A stretch of DNA of 64,000 bases, from contig NW_003314278.1 of the NCBI RefSeq assembly GCF_000143415.4, positions 1,324,673-1,388,672 of the forward strand, read 5' to 3'. This DNA comes from Selaginella moellendorffii. Taxonomy: Eukaryota; Streptophyta; Lycopodiopsida; Selaginellales; Selaginellaceae. This document shows positions 1 through 11,648 of this stretch, one piece after another. The notes beneath the pieces are model-generated. The model searched no databases and had not been told where the DNA came from. It was given only the letters and a program-made list of their open reading frames with translations. Position 1 is the first letter of the stretch; each line of letters opens with the position of its first letter. The translations under genes and the position numbers were made by a program.

Positions 1-1537
1 CCTCTTAGCCTTATGGTTTTTTCTTAGGTTTTATTATTTGGGTTCTCTAGGGTTCGCCACTACTGGTTCATCTTAGGAGGCATTTTTCCTTCCTCTCTAG
101 CACATCCTAAGCACATATCTCTTCCACACTGTTTTGGTTTGTTTATGGCCATGGTAAGTTTCTAGGCATGTGCTCTCCAAGTGCACACCAAGAAATCTCA
201 AGATTCTTTGGAGAAACTCAAATTTGAGTTTGGCTAAGCATTAGCCCACACACTAGCTTAAAAAACACAAGAGACCATGAGAGAGAGAGAGAGTGTGTGT
301 GTTAGAAATCCTTACATTTTTGAAAAATGAGTGTGAGACCATGCTTGTTCAAAGTTAAGTAACCCCCATTTCTTTGGTCATTTTACAAACTTACACTTAC
401 CAATCTGTTTCTCTCTTAATTTGACTTTGGTTTATTGTGAGCTCATATTCTTTCATCAATACATTAAATTGGGTCTTTAGCGTGCAAGTGCATGCTAGAA
501 ATTCTTTAACTTCGTGTGTGCTTATTTTATGTATTTTTATTTATTTTCGCTATATATTGTCATGTTTTGTTTACTAATATTCACAAAAAGAGCTTTGTTT
601 TTTAATTTCCTATTTGCTTGTCTTTTTTTTTGTACTTTTTTCCTTCTATTTATGTTTTGATATTTGTAATTTTCTTTGTTTTTGTCAAGTTGTTAAAGGA
701 GATGTAATAGAGATTGTTTGGGATAATGGAGAATCAATTGCAAAGGGGAAGAATAGAATCTTTAGATGCTACTTGCATTTGTCACTGTGCTTCTTTAAGA
801 GTTAAATGTGTTTTGCTTTGCATTATTAAGGTGTTTAACTCAAATTACTCCCCCCTTAGAGGTGAGTTGGATGTTAGTGGGTTTTCTATATAGAAGCAAA
901 ATCAACTAATGTCTCCAATAGAGATATTTCCTACCAAAATCTCCTAGGGAAATACAATTGGAACACAGAGGAATAATGATGATGATTTGCTATTCCACAG
1001 AAGATAGAGAGTAAAAATATTTCCGAGGCAAAAATATCCCTAATTCTGGTTGTTTTTCTATAGATATAAATGCTTGTAATATATGGTATAAAGCTTTTGT
1101 GAAGATAGTGGATGCTATACATGCAGTTATGGCTGAAGGACTAGTTATTGTTGTAGACCCTCAAGATGCTCTACACAACATAACTTTAGGGTGGGATTAT
1201 ATTGGAATCTCAATCTCTTCTTTTATTGATGTTTCAAGTAAGTTGGAAATAAGTAGTCTAGTTCACTGGAAACTATCCCAAACTCTTTTTGGTAAAAATA
1301 TACCATCTACCATACTAATAAACACTTGTATTTCTTTTTCATATTATTGAAAATGAAAATATACATTTATCAAATAAGGTATTAAGAAGCAATCAAGAAA
1401 ATAGAAATCAAATACTAAGGATTTAATAAGTGGAGGTCCCATGGGGATGATAGGGAATAAAAATAATAGTTAATCAAAGCATGGACAGCAATAAAAGATA
1501 AAAAATACAAGAATCAAGAATCTAAAAACCTGTATCA
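1..1537 (+). mobile_element. LTR of gypsy element A (left end outside window)
   Basis: The sequence is repeated in inverted orientation at 29400-31197, where both ends of the unit are visible. That copy is bounded by TGATAC and GTATCA, a 6-bp inverted terminal pair that starts TG and ends CA as LTRs do. The A copy ends with the same GTATCA at 1532-1537 and is cut by the window start, probably missing about 70 bp. It contains a GA/GT microsatellite near 279-302 and no credible ORF. No perfect tRNA primer site follows at 1538; the LTR limits are inferred from the paired copy. Confidence 0.6.
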
Positions 1538-2156
1538 ATAACAACCTTGAGGACAACAACACTTAGAATACAACCACTACTCAGCTTAGACGTTTTGAAC
1601 ATTACCATCGATTGGAGAATGCAGACCGTCATAGTGAGGATGTGCACAACTTTATACAACACAATTAGAGGTAGGCCACAATTACTTTACAACAATTTAA
1701 CACAACAAAAACTCATAAACAAAATAGCTATAGTATGCACTTTTATTCGATCCTGAAGTTGGTGAGCAATGACCTTGTTGAAAACTGATCAAATTTACTG
1801 AGCTGAGTACAATGTAGCAATAAAAAATACCAATACATAAAATCGTGTTAGTCTACACCACATGATTCTACAACTACACAACATTTCCTTGAGAAGAACA
1901 CAACAAACCAAAGACAACAATAACAAAATTAGGAAAGCAAATTCAAGAAAATGATAACTAAAAAAAACTCTAGCACAGCATCGAATGTACAAACACAACC
2001 CTGATCCACTCAAGAAATAAGAGCGAAATCAGATACAACAAATATGAGAAGAGAAGAAACAACTCCAGCAAAAATTAGAAGTAGACAAGCAATAGAAAAA
2101 TCAAGCTTAAACCAAAATCCTTGAGACTATATTCAAGACTTTCAATAAAACAACCC
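1538..2156 (+). mobile_element. 5' leader of element A, left of nested insertions
   Basis: This non-coding stretch matches the reverse complement of about 28780-29399 in the inverted copy A'. In A' the sequence runs on without a break into gag. Here it is interrupted at 2156 by family B copy 1 and resumes at 9189-9222 and then 17720. The last five bases (AACCC, 2152-2156) are the target duplication of the B insertion. The short ORFs on either strand are not supported by any similarity. Confidence 0.65.
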
Positions 2157-2634
2157 TGTGAGACACAAAATCCCTAGGCCCCAAAGTGGAGCCGGAAGGG
2201 CGCCACATGGTAGTGGCCGAAGCGAAAGCCAAACGAGCGTAACACGTTTGGACCAAAAGCTCCGACTTGAAAAGTCAAGAGCGGGAGTGGAACTCCCAAC
2301 GAAGTGCTTGAGGAACGAGCACGAAGCGAGCAAAAGGCGAGGCTCCAAAAAGGGACCCAAAAAAGGGCCAACACATGACACGTGGGAGTGTCCGAGATGG
2401 ACTCGAGTTGGAGTCCGAAGTGGAGTCCGAGATGGACCCGAGTTGGAGTCCGAAGTGGAGTCCGAGATGGAGTCCGAGATGGACCCGAGATGGAGTCCGA
2501 GATGGAGTCCGAGGTGGACCCGAGATGGACCCGAAATGGAGTCCGAGATGGAGTCCGAGATGGACCCAAGATGGACCCGAGATGGAGTCCGAGATGGAGT
2601 CCGAGATGGAGTCCGAAGTCAAGACCGAGACCGG

Positions 2635-2666
<32 letters not shown>

Positions 2667-3829
2667 TCGGGACCGAGACCGAGGCCGAGGCCGAGGCCGA
2701 GACCGAGCCCGAGCCCGAGTCCGAGTCCGAATCCGAGTCCGAGTCCGAGTCCGAGTCCGAGTCCGAGTCCGAGTCCGAGTCCGAGTCCGAGTCCGAGTCC
2801 GAGTCCGAGTCCGAGTCCGAGTCCGGAGCCTGAGAGGGTGAAAGCCCAAAGCGTTCGTCTCCCAGACCCTGGGGGGTTTGGTGAGCTCCAAAAGTATAGT
2901 AGGGGGAGGACTGCAGTGGAGCCAGTTTGGCCAGGAAAGGCCAGTTTGGCCCAGGAAGGCCAGACCCAGTGTTGGGTGAGGAGCTGCCCACTGGGAAGTC
3001 CAAGACTAGAGTGAACACAGACCGACAAGTGGGGTAGCTTGGTGAAGTGTTCAAGAGCCGGCTCTAGTTCCCCCGGGAGATCGACTGGCCGATGCTCCCA
3101 GTCCAAGTGTGGGTGGCACTACCTACTTGGATACCTGTCGTGGCTCAACGGAACCTCGCTCTAAGCCCATGGCTAGAGCACCTAAAGACGAAAGGCGAGG
3201 AGAGTACCCAGGTGGCTTGCGTAAGGCCACGGTGTTCCGAAATGTTGTCCCAAAGGCCCAGACTGTGGAGAGTAAGAGGCGCAGTCCTCTGGGGTAGTGA
3301 CCAAGGACACAGTCGTGGGGTGAGGAAGTCCCAGAGGACCGTGGGACTTAGTGGTCGGGCCTGTGGGTCTCGATCTAGTGGCAGTGTTGGCAAACACGGC
3401 CAGGGGCAGAAAAGGACTTAGTGGGGACTGACAGAGGGATATTGGGGGAGGCTATTCCCCTTGTCGGTGGGCATCCTAAGGATGCTAAGGAGTGGATCTG
3501 AGATGACCACTCACGGATGGTTTGTCTAGTCTTGGAGAGCCAAGACGGTGATGCAAGTGGTAGTGGACTACCAGTGTGGCAAAGGCGATTGGGCATGGCC
3601 TTAGCGTAACGGGCTGCTATGTCGGTGGTACCTTTGAGTGTCGGTCATGGGATCGGACACGTGGAGCACTTGGACCAAGTGCAAATGTTGAGTGGCATGG
3701 ATGCCATTCTCGGGGCTAGCAAGTCCCAAGTCCTGGATTGGACTTATGGAGGTTGTGAATGAGACTCCTCCAAGTGGTCAGAGGTGTGGTTAAGTGACTA
3801 AAGTAGAATGGAAAATTTAGTCGCTTACA
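2157..3829 (+). repeat. 5' LTR of family B copy 1
   Basis: The LTR is 1673 bp, with TG and CA termini, and is immediately followed by a primer-binding site. The order is: a 5' block of about 230 bp; a satellite of GAG-rich 12-mers grading into hexamers (about 2390-2824); a segment near 2830-2930 with an AGTATAGTAG run that may be the core promoter; then a 3' block rich in short inverted repeats. The same order is seen in all family B LTRs in the window. Confidence 0.88.
2390..2824 (+). repeat. Satellite inside family B LTR
   Basis: Units of 12 bp (GAGATGGAGTCC and GAGATGGACCCC-like variants) dominate to about 2610. GAGACC/GAGGCC hexamers follow to about 2715, then a pure GAGTCC hexamer run to about 2824. 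The run produces long open frames in several reading frames (Asp-Ser, Arg-Val, Pro-Ser or Glu-Ser repeats), which are artefacts. Equivalent tracts occur at about 7884-8270, 11505-12040, 13000-13400 and 16985-17360, the last three on the minus strand. Confidence 0.95.
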
Positions 3830-3832
3830 ATT

Positions 3833-3844
3833 TGGTATCGGAGC
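3833..3844 (+). promoter_or_regulatory. Primer-binding site of family B copy 1
   Basis: TGGTATCGGAGC lies three bases after the LTR end. It matches the 12 bases complementary to the 3' end of plant initiator methionine tRNA (TGGTATCAGAGC) with one difference. Its position directly after the LTR fixes the LTR boundary and the direction of the element. Confidence 0.88.
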
Positions 3845-6800
3845 TGTTCCTTAGTCCGACTTTTATTGGTGCTCAAGTACATCACCACTAATGTTGGCAT
3901 CGGAAGGTCCGAGGGGTGGGCCTATCCTTGAGGAGTAGCAAGTCGGGAAGACATGGCTCTCCATTACAGTTCATGTGTGAACTTGTAGACGAGGTGGTGG
4001 ATAGAAAAGGGCCAATAATGGAACGACTTTGGGATCTTGGGAACAGTATATGGTTTTCCTCAAAGAGTTGAGGATGTGATCTAGATGAGCGTTTGACTTA
4101 GCAAACTGGCTAATGTAGTTGTGGTAAACAACTACAGTTGGGATCACGGGAAAGATAAAGACTCCAAAGCAATAAAGGAGTCACAAGATTTTCCTCATAT
4201 AGTTGAGGTTGGTGCTCATGAATGTGAGACCAGAAGTAATGACCGTGGGAGGTCAAATACGGAAGAGGACTCAAGTCCTTGAAAAGGTAGCCGGGGCTAC
4301 CTCTAATAAATGCTGGAACAACCCAAGGAGTTGGGGGTGTATTAAGTGGATGAGTTGGTGTTCTCATCACATGGACAAGTAGTCCTAAGGGGCAAAGGTT
4401 GCCCCCAGAGAACAAAATCAAGTGTCGGAGTAACACTTGTGAAAATAGTCCTTTTGAGTAGGATAGGAATGCAAGAAGTGTATTCCAGTGAGCTAGTGCC
4501 TCACAAGTAGGACCTTACGGGTCTGTGGATTAACCAAGTCCAAAACTGCTGGATGACTCAAGTAGAGTCAACGGATGGTCCTAAAAGGACTGATGGAAGC
4601 ATTTGGACTGAGGTGTGTTGTACCCCACAAAGGATGGGGGGGGATCATAGGATCCAAGGATGAGAACAGAAGGTATCTCATCGATGGCAAAATGTGCCAT
4701 GCTAAAGTTATGGGAAAGGTGTTCCCAAAAGAAAACAACTTTGACATAAAGTTGTGTGTGACCTCTATGGTGCAGTGCTAACGGATGGTTGGCATGAGAA
4801 AGAGCGGTGTTGGTCTTGGCAAAGACTTAGACACGAAGGGGAAATGTCATAGAGGTAGGCTCGTGGAGCCAATGGTGTGGAGACACCAAATGTGCCAAGG
4901 TGTGATACCTTGAGGCTATGTTGGTGGGTTCATGAGAACCCTTGCCAAAGGAATCCCAATGGAAATGGGAATAGCATAGCCTAAGCTGCAGAGCATGCAG
5001 TTGGAGTGTGGTGACCCAGATAATGATGGAAGTGTGAAAGCACCAAGCAATGAGTTGTAGGACTTGACAACTATGAGGCAACTAAGCAAGAGGTGCAAAA
5101 TAACTGGTTAAACGGGTAGAAGGTAGCTACCCAAGACTTCTAGTATAGGGAAGTTGGATATACCCTTACGGGGGATAAGTTGCTTATGTTGCGATATAGT
5201 AAGTCAATGTCATAAAAGAAAATACTCATTGTCAAGAAAGCCATCATTGGGACACCCGAACACTCTAGAACACCAGGAGGTGGTGTTTGATGTCGCGAGG
5301 GCAATGGATAAAGCCCAAGGGACTAAGTCCCTAGCGAATGATGGATAGAAGGTGCTATCCAAATGTCCAAGGTTGCGGAGACAGGAGAGGACTGTCTACC
5401 CAAGTTGGACAAAGCCAAAAATGGAATTTTGGCAAGGCTAGTGATGGGCATGTAAAGGCCCATAAGCAACGATGTAATCCCAGTGTGTGGGATTATAAGG
5501 TGAGCATACCCGCATTGAGGAACCACTCCCTGGGCTATTGGGTAGGTTCATCCCTAAGAATACTTGCTAAGGCATGATAGAAAGTGCAAAGCTATCCTCC
5601 TGATCTGGAGGAGAATGACCGAAGGAAAGGTGTGAAGCCAAAGGCAAGTAGTATTGGGATGGAACTGAACCATAGAGGCCTATGCAAAAGGCATAACCAA
5701 GGTTGGTTATGCCAGCTGGGAGTGGAGAATCAAGTGGGGGCTCGAGGGTGTTGCCGCTAGCAACCGTGATGCCATGGAGAGTCTAAAATATGGAATTGTC
5801 CATGTTAGACTATGTGGCATTTGGAAGGCTTGCAAAAAGGGAGGCCTTAGCAAGCTGAGGGACAGAGTTCCTTCAAGGTTCCCAAAGACGATTCTAGGTA
5901 GCTTAGTACCTAGAAAGGCCAAGTGTAAATGGTTCATGGAACGCGCGAAATCAGAGTGGCGTAGCAGAAGCGTGGTCTTGAAGCTTGCCATGAGGCAAGG
6001 CTATCAAGGTTAGGGAAGTAGTTCCCGAGTGTTCAAGGAGAGGGCTTTGAACGAAAGTCGATGGTTAAGGACTTTCACGCTTATGCAGGAACCATGTTAC
6101 AGTGGTCGGAGGACTTGCCAAGCGAGATTGGCACGTCGGGGGAACAAATACCCTAGTTGAAGGTGATAACTTCAAAAAAGGTGGGCCATGGGGCCGAGCA
6201 TGGAGGAGTCCATGCATGATCACAGACATGTCAAGTGAGAGGACTTGGCAGTGTGGAGGAATTAGGTTCCTAAGCTGTGATCTGTAGCGCGCTTTAAAAA
6301 TAAGTTGGTGCACCGGCGTGGGGAGTCACGCCAGGCATCTTGTGTGATGCCGTCCGTAGATGCATATACGGAGGTTAGGTTCGAGTCCCGACCCTCTAGT
6401 GCTTGGGTTCGAGTCCCAAATCACTAGGGCGTGGTGATGGTTTGGAATATGAGGACACTCATATTTCGGTGGTCATGGACTCTCAGTGGGGAGACTGGTT
6501 TGGGCACACCGCCAAGCGAGGGATGCCTCGAAGTCGTGATGCACGGTTAGATTGCTTAGTGTGAAAGCTCGGCATATCTAACTTGAACGCTTTGGTGCAA
6601 GTGGCACCAAGGACGTGGTGAGTGAGATGGGGACACCTAATCTCAGTTGCTATGGACCCTTGGCCGGAAGGGCTGGCTTGGGCGCACCGCCAAATGTGGG
6701 GGATGCCCCCGGGGTCGTAGTTAACAAGTTAAAGGTCTGGAAGACCTAGTACCTATTGGCAAACCTGTTAGGGTGCCGAGGTGAGATCACTAGGTGATCT

Positions 6801-7165
6801 TGTGGCTAAATAAGGACAAGGTCCTTGTTTGGGCTAAGGAATAAGGTTCCTAGTTTAAAGTGTTGATTTGAACTATTGATGATGGTGTGGCTTGGTCAAG
6901 GTGACCAAGTGGGTAAAGCACCTTAGGGAAATGAGCTATGTCATTGCGATGGCATAGTGTGTCCAAGGAAAGTAGTCTCTAAAGAGACCCATGGGAGGGT
7001 CACAAAGTTGGGCCGTGGATAAAGCCCACAGCAGAAGATGCTAAAGAGACTTACTAGGGGTGAACACCCTAGTATTGGCAAAGCAGAGCCTTTGCTATGG
7101 AATCAAAAGAATACCTCAAGGAGGGAGGTAGAGATTCAGTGTTGCTTGGTGCAACAATCAACGGA
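3845..7165 (+). mobile_element. Non-coding interior of family B copy 1
   Basis: About 3.3 kb contains no ORF above roughly 110 codons and nothing resembling gag, protease, RT or integrase. It is packed with different short inverted repeats, often one every 50-70 bp. Examples are 4115-4135, 4286-4301, 4389-4405, 4420-4438, 5690-5713 (9-bp stem), 6891-6909, 7053-7073 and 7078-7095. Two diverged tandem units of roughly 180 bp lie at about 6425-6720. The right end (7165) is a rearrangement junction, not a polypurine tract. Confidence 0.75.
6396..6427 (+). other. tRNA T-arm-like hairpin with Pol III B box
   Basis: GGTTCGAGTCC, an exact B-box sequence, occurs at 6378-6388 and again at 6406-6416. 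The second copy sits in a 5-bp stem (TTGGG/CCCAA) with a 7-base loop, the geometry of a tRNA T arm. It is enclosed by CTAGTG (6396-6401) and CACTAG (6422-6427). I could not fold a complete tRNA around it, so it is at most tRNA-derived. Confidence 0.45.
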
Positions 7166-7650
7166 TAGGCCACAATTACTTTACAACAATTTAACACAAC
7201 AAAAACTCATAAACAAAATAGCTATAGTATGCACTTTTATTCGATCCTGAAGTTGGTGAGCAATGACCTTGTTGAAAACTGATCAAATTTACTGAGCTGA
7301 GTACAATGTAGCAATAAAAAATACCAATACATAAAATCGTGTTAGTCTACACCACATGATTCTACAACTACACAACATTTCCTTGAGAAGAACACAACAA
7401 ACCAAAGACAACAATAACAAAATTAGGAAAGCAAATTCAAGAAAATGATAACTAAAAAAAACTCTAGCACAACATCGAATGTACAAACACAACCCTGATC
7501 CACTCAAGAAATAAGAGTGAAATCAGATACAACAAATATGAGAAGAGAAGAAACAACTCCAGCAAAAATTAGAAGTAGACAAGCAATAGAAAAATCAAGC
7601 TTAAACCAAAATCCTTGAGACTATATTCAAGACTTTCAATAAAACAACCC
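7166..7650 (+). repeat. Duplicate of element A leader inside family B copy 1
   Basis: These 485 bp repeat 1672-2156 with only about two single-base differences seen by eye (near 1975/7469 and 2025/7519). They include the AACCC that precedes the LTR. The left junction shares the short string TAGGCC between the interior of B and the host leader. This is a recombination, end-joining or assembly junction. Confidence 0.92.
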
Positions 7651-8128
7651 TGTGAGACACAAAATCCCTAGGCCCCAAAGTGGAGCCGGAAGGGCGCCAC
7701 ATGGTAGTGGCCGAAGCGAAAGCCAAACGAGCGTAACACGTTTGGACCAAAAGCTCCGACTTGAAAAGTCAAGAGCGGGAGTGGAACTCCCAACGAAGTG
7801 CTTGAGGAACGAGCACGAAGCGAGCAAAAGGCGAGGCTCCAAAAAGGGACCCAAAAAAGGGCCAACACATGACACATGGGAGTGTCCGAGATGGACTCGA
7901 GTTGGAGTCCGAAGTGGAGTCCGAGATGGACCCGAGTTGGAGTCCGAAGTGGAGTCCGAGATGGAGTCCGAGATGGACCCGAGATGGAGTCCGAGATGGA
8001 GTCCGAGGTGGACCCGAGATGGACCCGAAATGGAGTCCGAGATGGAGTCCGAGATGGACCCGAGATGGACCCGAGATGGAGTCCGAGATGGAGTCCGAGA
8101 TGGAGTCCGAAGTCAAGACCGAGACCGG

Positions 8129-8160
<32 letters not shown>

Positions 8161-9188
8161 TCGGGACCGAGACCGAGACCGAGGCCGAGGCCGAGACCGA
8201 GCCCGAGCCCGAGTCCGAGTCCGAATCCGAGTCCGAGTCCGAGTCCGAGTCCGAGTCCGAGTCCGAGTCCTGCAGTGGAGCCAGTTTGGCCAGGAAAGGC
8301 CAGTTTGGCCCAGGAAGGCCAGACCCAGTGTTGGGTGAGGAGCTGCCCACTGGGAAGTCCAAGACTAGAGTGAACACAGACCGACAAGTGGGGTAGCTTG
8401 GTGAAGTGTTCAAGAGCCGGCTCTAGTTCCCCCGGGAGATCGACTGGCCGATGCTCCCAGTCCAAGTGTGGGTGGCACTACCTACTTGGATACCTGTCGT
8501 GGCTCAACGGAACCTCGCTCTAAGCCCATGGCTAGAGCACCTAAAGACGAAAGGTGAGGAGAGTACCCAGGTGGCTTGCGTAAGGCCACGGTGTTCCGAA
8601 ATGTTGTCCCAAAGGCCCAGACTGTGGAGAGTAAGAGGCGCAGTCCTCTGGGGTAGTGACCAAGGACACAGTCGTGGGGTGAGGAAGTCCCAGAGGACCG
8701 TGGGACTTAGTGGTCGGGCCTGTGGGTCTCGATCTAGTGGCAGTGTTGGCAAACACGGCCAGGGGCAGAAAAGGACTTAGTGGGGACTGACAGAGGGATA
8801 TTGGGGGAGGCTATTCCCCTTGTCGGTGGGCATCCTAAGGATGCTAAGGAGTGGATCTGAGATGACCACTCACGGATGGTTTGTCTAGTCTTGGAGAGCC
8901 AAGACGGTGATGCAAGTGGTAGTGGACTACCAGTGTGGCAAAGGCGATTGGGCATGGCCTTAGCGTAACGGGCTGCTATGTCGGTGGTACCTTTGAGTGT
9001 CGGTCATGGGATCGGACACGTGGAGCACTTGGACCAAGTGCAAATGTTGAGTGGCATGGATGCCATTCTCGGGGCTAGCAAGTCCCAAGTCCTGGATTGG
9101 GCTTATGGAGGTTGTGAATGAGACTCCTCCAAGTGGTCAGAGGTGTGGTTAAGTGACTAAAGTAGAATGGAAAATTTAGTCGCTTACA
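7651..9188 (+). repeat. 3' LTR of family B copy 1
   Basis: The LTR is 1538 bp from TGTGAGACAC to CGCTTACA and is nearly identical to 2157-3829. It is shorter because the GAGTCC run contracts and about 100 bp after it is absent: the satellite joins directly to TGCAGTGGAGCC near 8270. It is followed by the AACCC duplication at 9189-9193. Confidence 0.9.
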
Positions 9189-10301
9189 AACCCAAGCCAC
9201 ACAAGTTGGCAAACCAGGCAACTATAGCATATGTGGTCATGGGATGAAATTTAAATATACTATCATTATGGAACCTTAGGGGATAAATGGGGATAAAATA
9301 GCCACTAAAGACTTTTTCATCAAGCAATTGGCCTTTTTCCAGTTGGCTTAATGGGATAGAGATAGAGTGTGTTATATGTGGTATTAGAAATTTGAAATCG
9401 TATGTATTGGGCATCCATGCATACGTCCTTCTTCTTGTGTGGAGTATCCATTGATGAAGGTATTGTAAGCGACTAATTTTTCCATTCTACTTTAGTTATT
9501 TAACCATACCTCCGACCACTTGGAGGAGTCTCATTCACAATCTTCATAAGTCCAATTCAGGACCTGAGGCTTACTAGCCTCAAGAATGGCATCCATGCCA
9601 CTCAACCTTTGCACTTGGTCCAAATGCTCCATATGTCCTATCCTATAACCGACACCCCAAGGTACCACTGATATATCAGCCTATTACTTTAAGGCCATGT
9701 CCATTCACCTTGGTCACACCAGTGGTTCAACACCACCTACATCACAGTCCCGTCTCTCAAAGATTGAGCTATTTGTTTATGAGTGATCATCCTAGATCCA
9801 CTCCTTAGCATCCTTAGGATGCCTGCAGACACGGGGAACAACCTCCCAAATATCCCTTTTTCGGTCCCCACCAAGTCCCTTTCTATCTATAGCCGTATTC
9901 GCTAACACTACTACTGGATCAAGGCCTATAGGCCCAACCACACTGTCCTTTGGGACTTTTTCACCATGTGACTGTATCCTTGGTTGCCACACCAGAGGAC
10001 CACTCCTCTTCCTTTCCACAGTCTAGGACTTTGGGACAACATTTTGGAACATTGTGGCCCTACGTGAGCCTTATGAGTACTCTCCCTGCCTTCCACCTTT
10101 GAACGAGGTTCCATTAAGCCATGTCAGGTATCCAAGTAGGTAGTGGCACCCACACTTGGACTAGGAGCATCGACCATTCGATCTCCTCGGGGAACTAGAG
10201 CCGGTTGTTGAACACTTCACCAAACTTCACTTATCAGTTTATATTCATTCTAACCTTGGACTTCCCAATGGTTATCTCATCACCCAATAACTAGGTATGA
10301 C

Positions 10302-11612
10302 TGTAAAGTTGTTCCATCATTGGCCCTTTTCTATCCACCACCTTGCCTACAAGTTCACATGTGAACTGTAGTGGAGAGCCATGTCTTCCCAACTTGCTAC
10401 TCCTCAAGGACAAGCCCACTCCTAGGACCTTCCGATGCCAACACTAGTGGTGATATAATTCAGCACCAATAAAAGTCAGATTAAGGAACAACTCCGATAC
10501 CAAGTTGTAAGCGACTAATTTTTTTCCATTCTACTTTAGTCACTTAACCACACCTCCGACCACTTGAAGGAGTCTCATTCACAACCTCCATAAGTCCCAC
10601 TCAAGACTTGGGGCTGGCTAGCTTCGAGAATGGCATCCATGCCACTCAACCTTTGCACTTGGTCCTAGTGCTCTACGTGTCTGGTCCCATGACCGACACC
10701 CCAAGGCACCACCAACATACCAGCCTGTTACGCTAGGCCATGCCCAATCACCTTGGTCACATTGGTGGTCCAACACCACCTGCATTGCAATCTTGTATCT
10801 CCAAGACTGGGCCATCCGTTCATGAGTGGTCATCCCAGATCCACTCTTTAGCATCCTTAGGATGCCTGCAGACATGGGGAATAGCCTTACTCAATATCTC
10901 CTTTCTAGTTCCCACCAAGTCCCTTTCTGTCCTTAGTCGTGTTCGCCAACACTGCCACTGGATCAGGGCCCACAGGCCCGACCACTAAGTCCCACGGTCC
11001 TCTGGGACTTCCTCATCGCACGACTGTATCCTTGGTCACTACACCAGAGGACTACTCCTCTTCCTTTCCACAGTCTAGGCCTTTGGGACAACATTTTGGA
11101 ACACCGTGGCCTTACACGTGCTTCGTGGGTACTCTCCCCACCTTCCGCCTTTGGGTGCTCTAGCCATGGGCTTAGAGCGAGGTTCCGTTGGGCCACACTA
11201 GGTATCCAAGTAAGTAGTGCCACCCACACTTGGACTGGGAACATTGGCCAGTCGATCTCCCGGGGGAACTAGAGTCGGCTCTTGAACACATCACCAAGCT
11301 ACCCCGCTTGTTGGTCCGTATTCACTTTAGTCTTGGACTTCCGAGCGGTCAGTTCATCACCCAACACTGGGTCTGGCCTTCCTGGGCCAAACTGGCCTTT
11401 CCTAGCCAAACTGGCTCCACTACAGTCCTCCCCCTTACTATACTTTTGGAGCTCACTAAACCCCCTAGGGTCTGGGAGACGAATGCTTTGGGCTTTCACC
11501 CTCTCAGACTCGAACTCGGACTCGGACTCAGACTCGGACTCGGCCTCGGACTCGGACTCGGACTCAGACTCAGACTCAGACTCGGGCTCAGCCTCGGTCT
11601 CGGTCTTGGTCC

Positions 11613-11648
<36 letters not shown>

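Larger units (their letters stand above)
2157..9188 (+). mobile_element. Family B LTR retrotransposon, copy 1 (rearranged)
   Basis: The insertion begins TGTGAGACAC, ends CGCTTACA, and is flanked by AACCC at 2152-2156 and 9189-9193. The uninterrupted site can be seen in A' near 28790. A 5' LTR, a tRNA-Met-type primer site and an interior are present. The second LTR is preceded by a 485-bp copy of the host sequence that lies left of the first LTR (1672-2156 repeated at 7166-7650), so the 3' part of the interior is missing. The two LTRs differ at only a few bases by eye outside the satellite, so this is a young event. No gag or pol proteins are recognisable, so the element appears non-autonomous. 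Confidence 0.88.

Noticed and set aside
2158-3106. Long ORFs of Asp-Ser, Arg-Val, Pro-Ser or Leu-Gly repeats on both strands (also at 7652-8465, 11230-12132, 12965-13450 and 16891-17414)
   Set aside because: They are all translations of the GAGTCC/GAGATGG satellite in family B LTRs, open in several frames at once, without starts or context of a gene.
3092-3421. 109-codon ORF in the family B LTR (also at 8451-8780)
   Set aside because: It lies in the non-coding 3' part of the LTR, overlaps other frames, and is not preserved in copies 2 and 3.
6290-6440. A functional tRNA gene around the B boxes
   Set aside because: A T-arm-like hairpin is visible but I could not build acceptor, D and anticodon arms around it.
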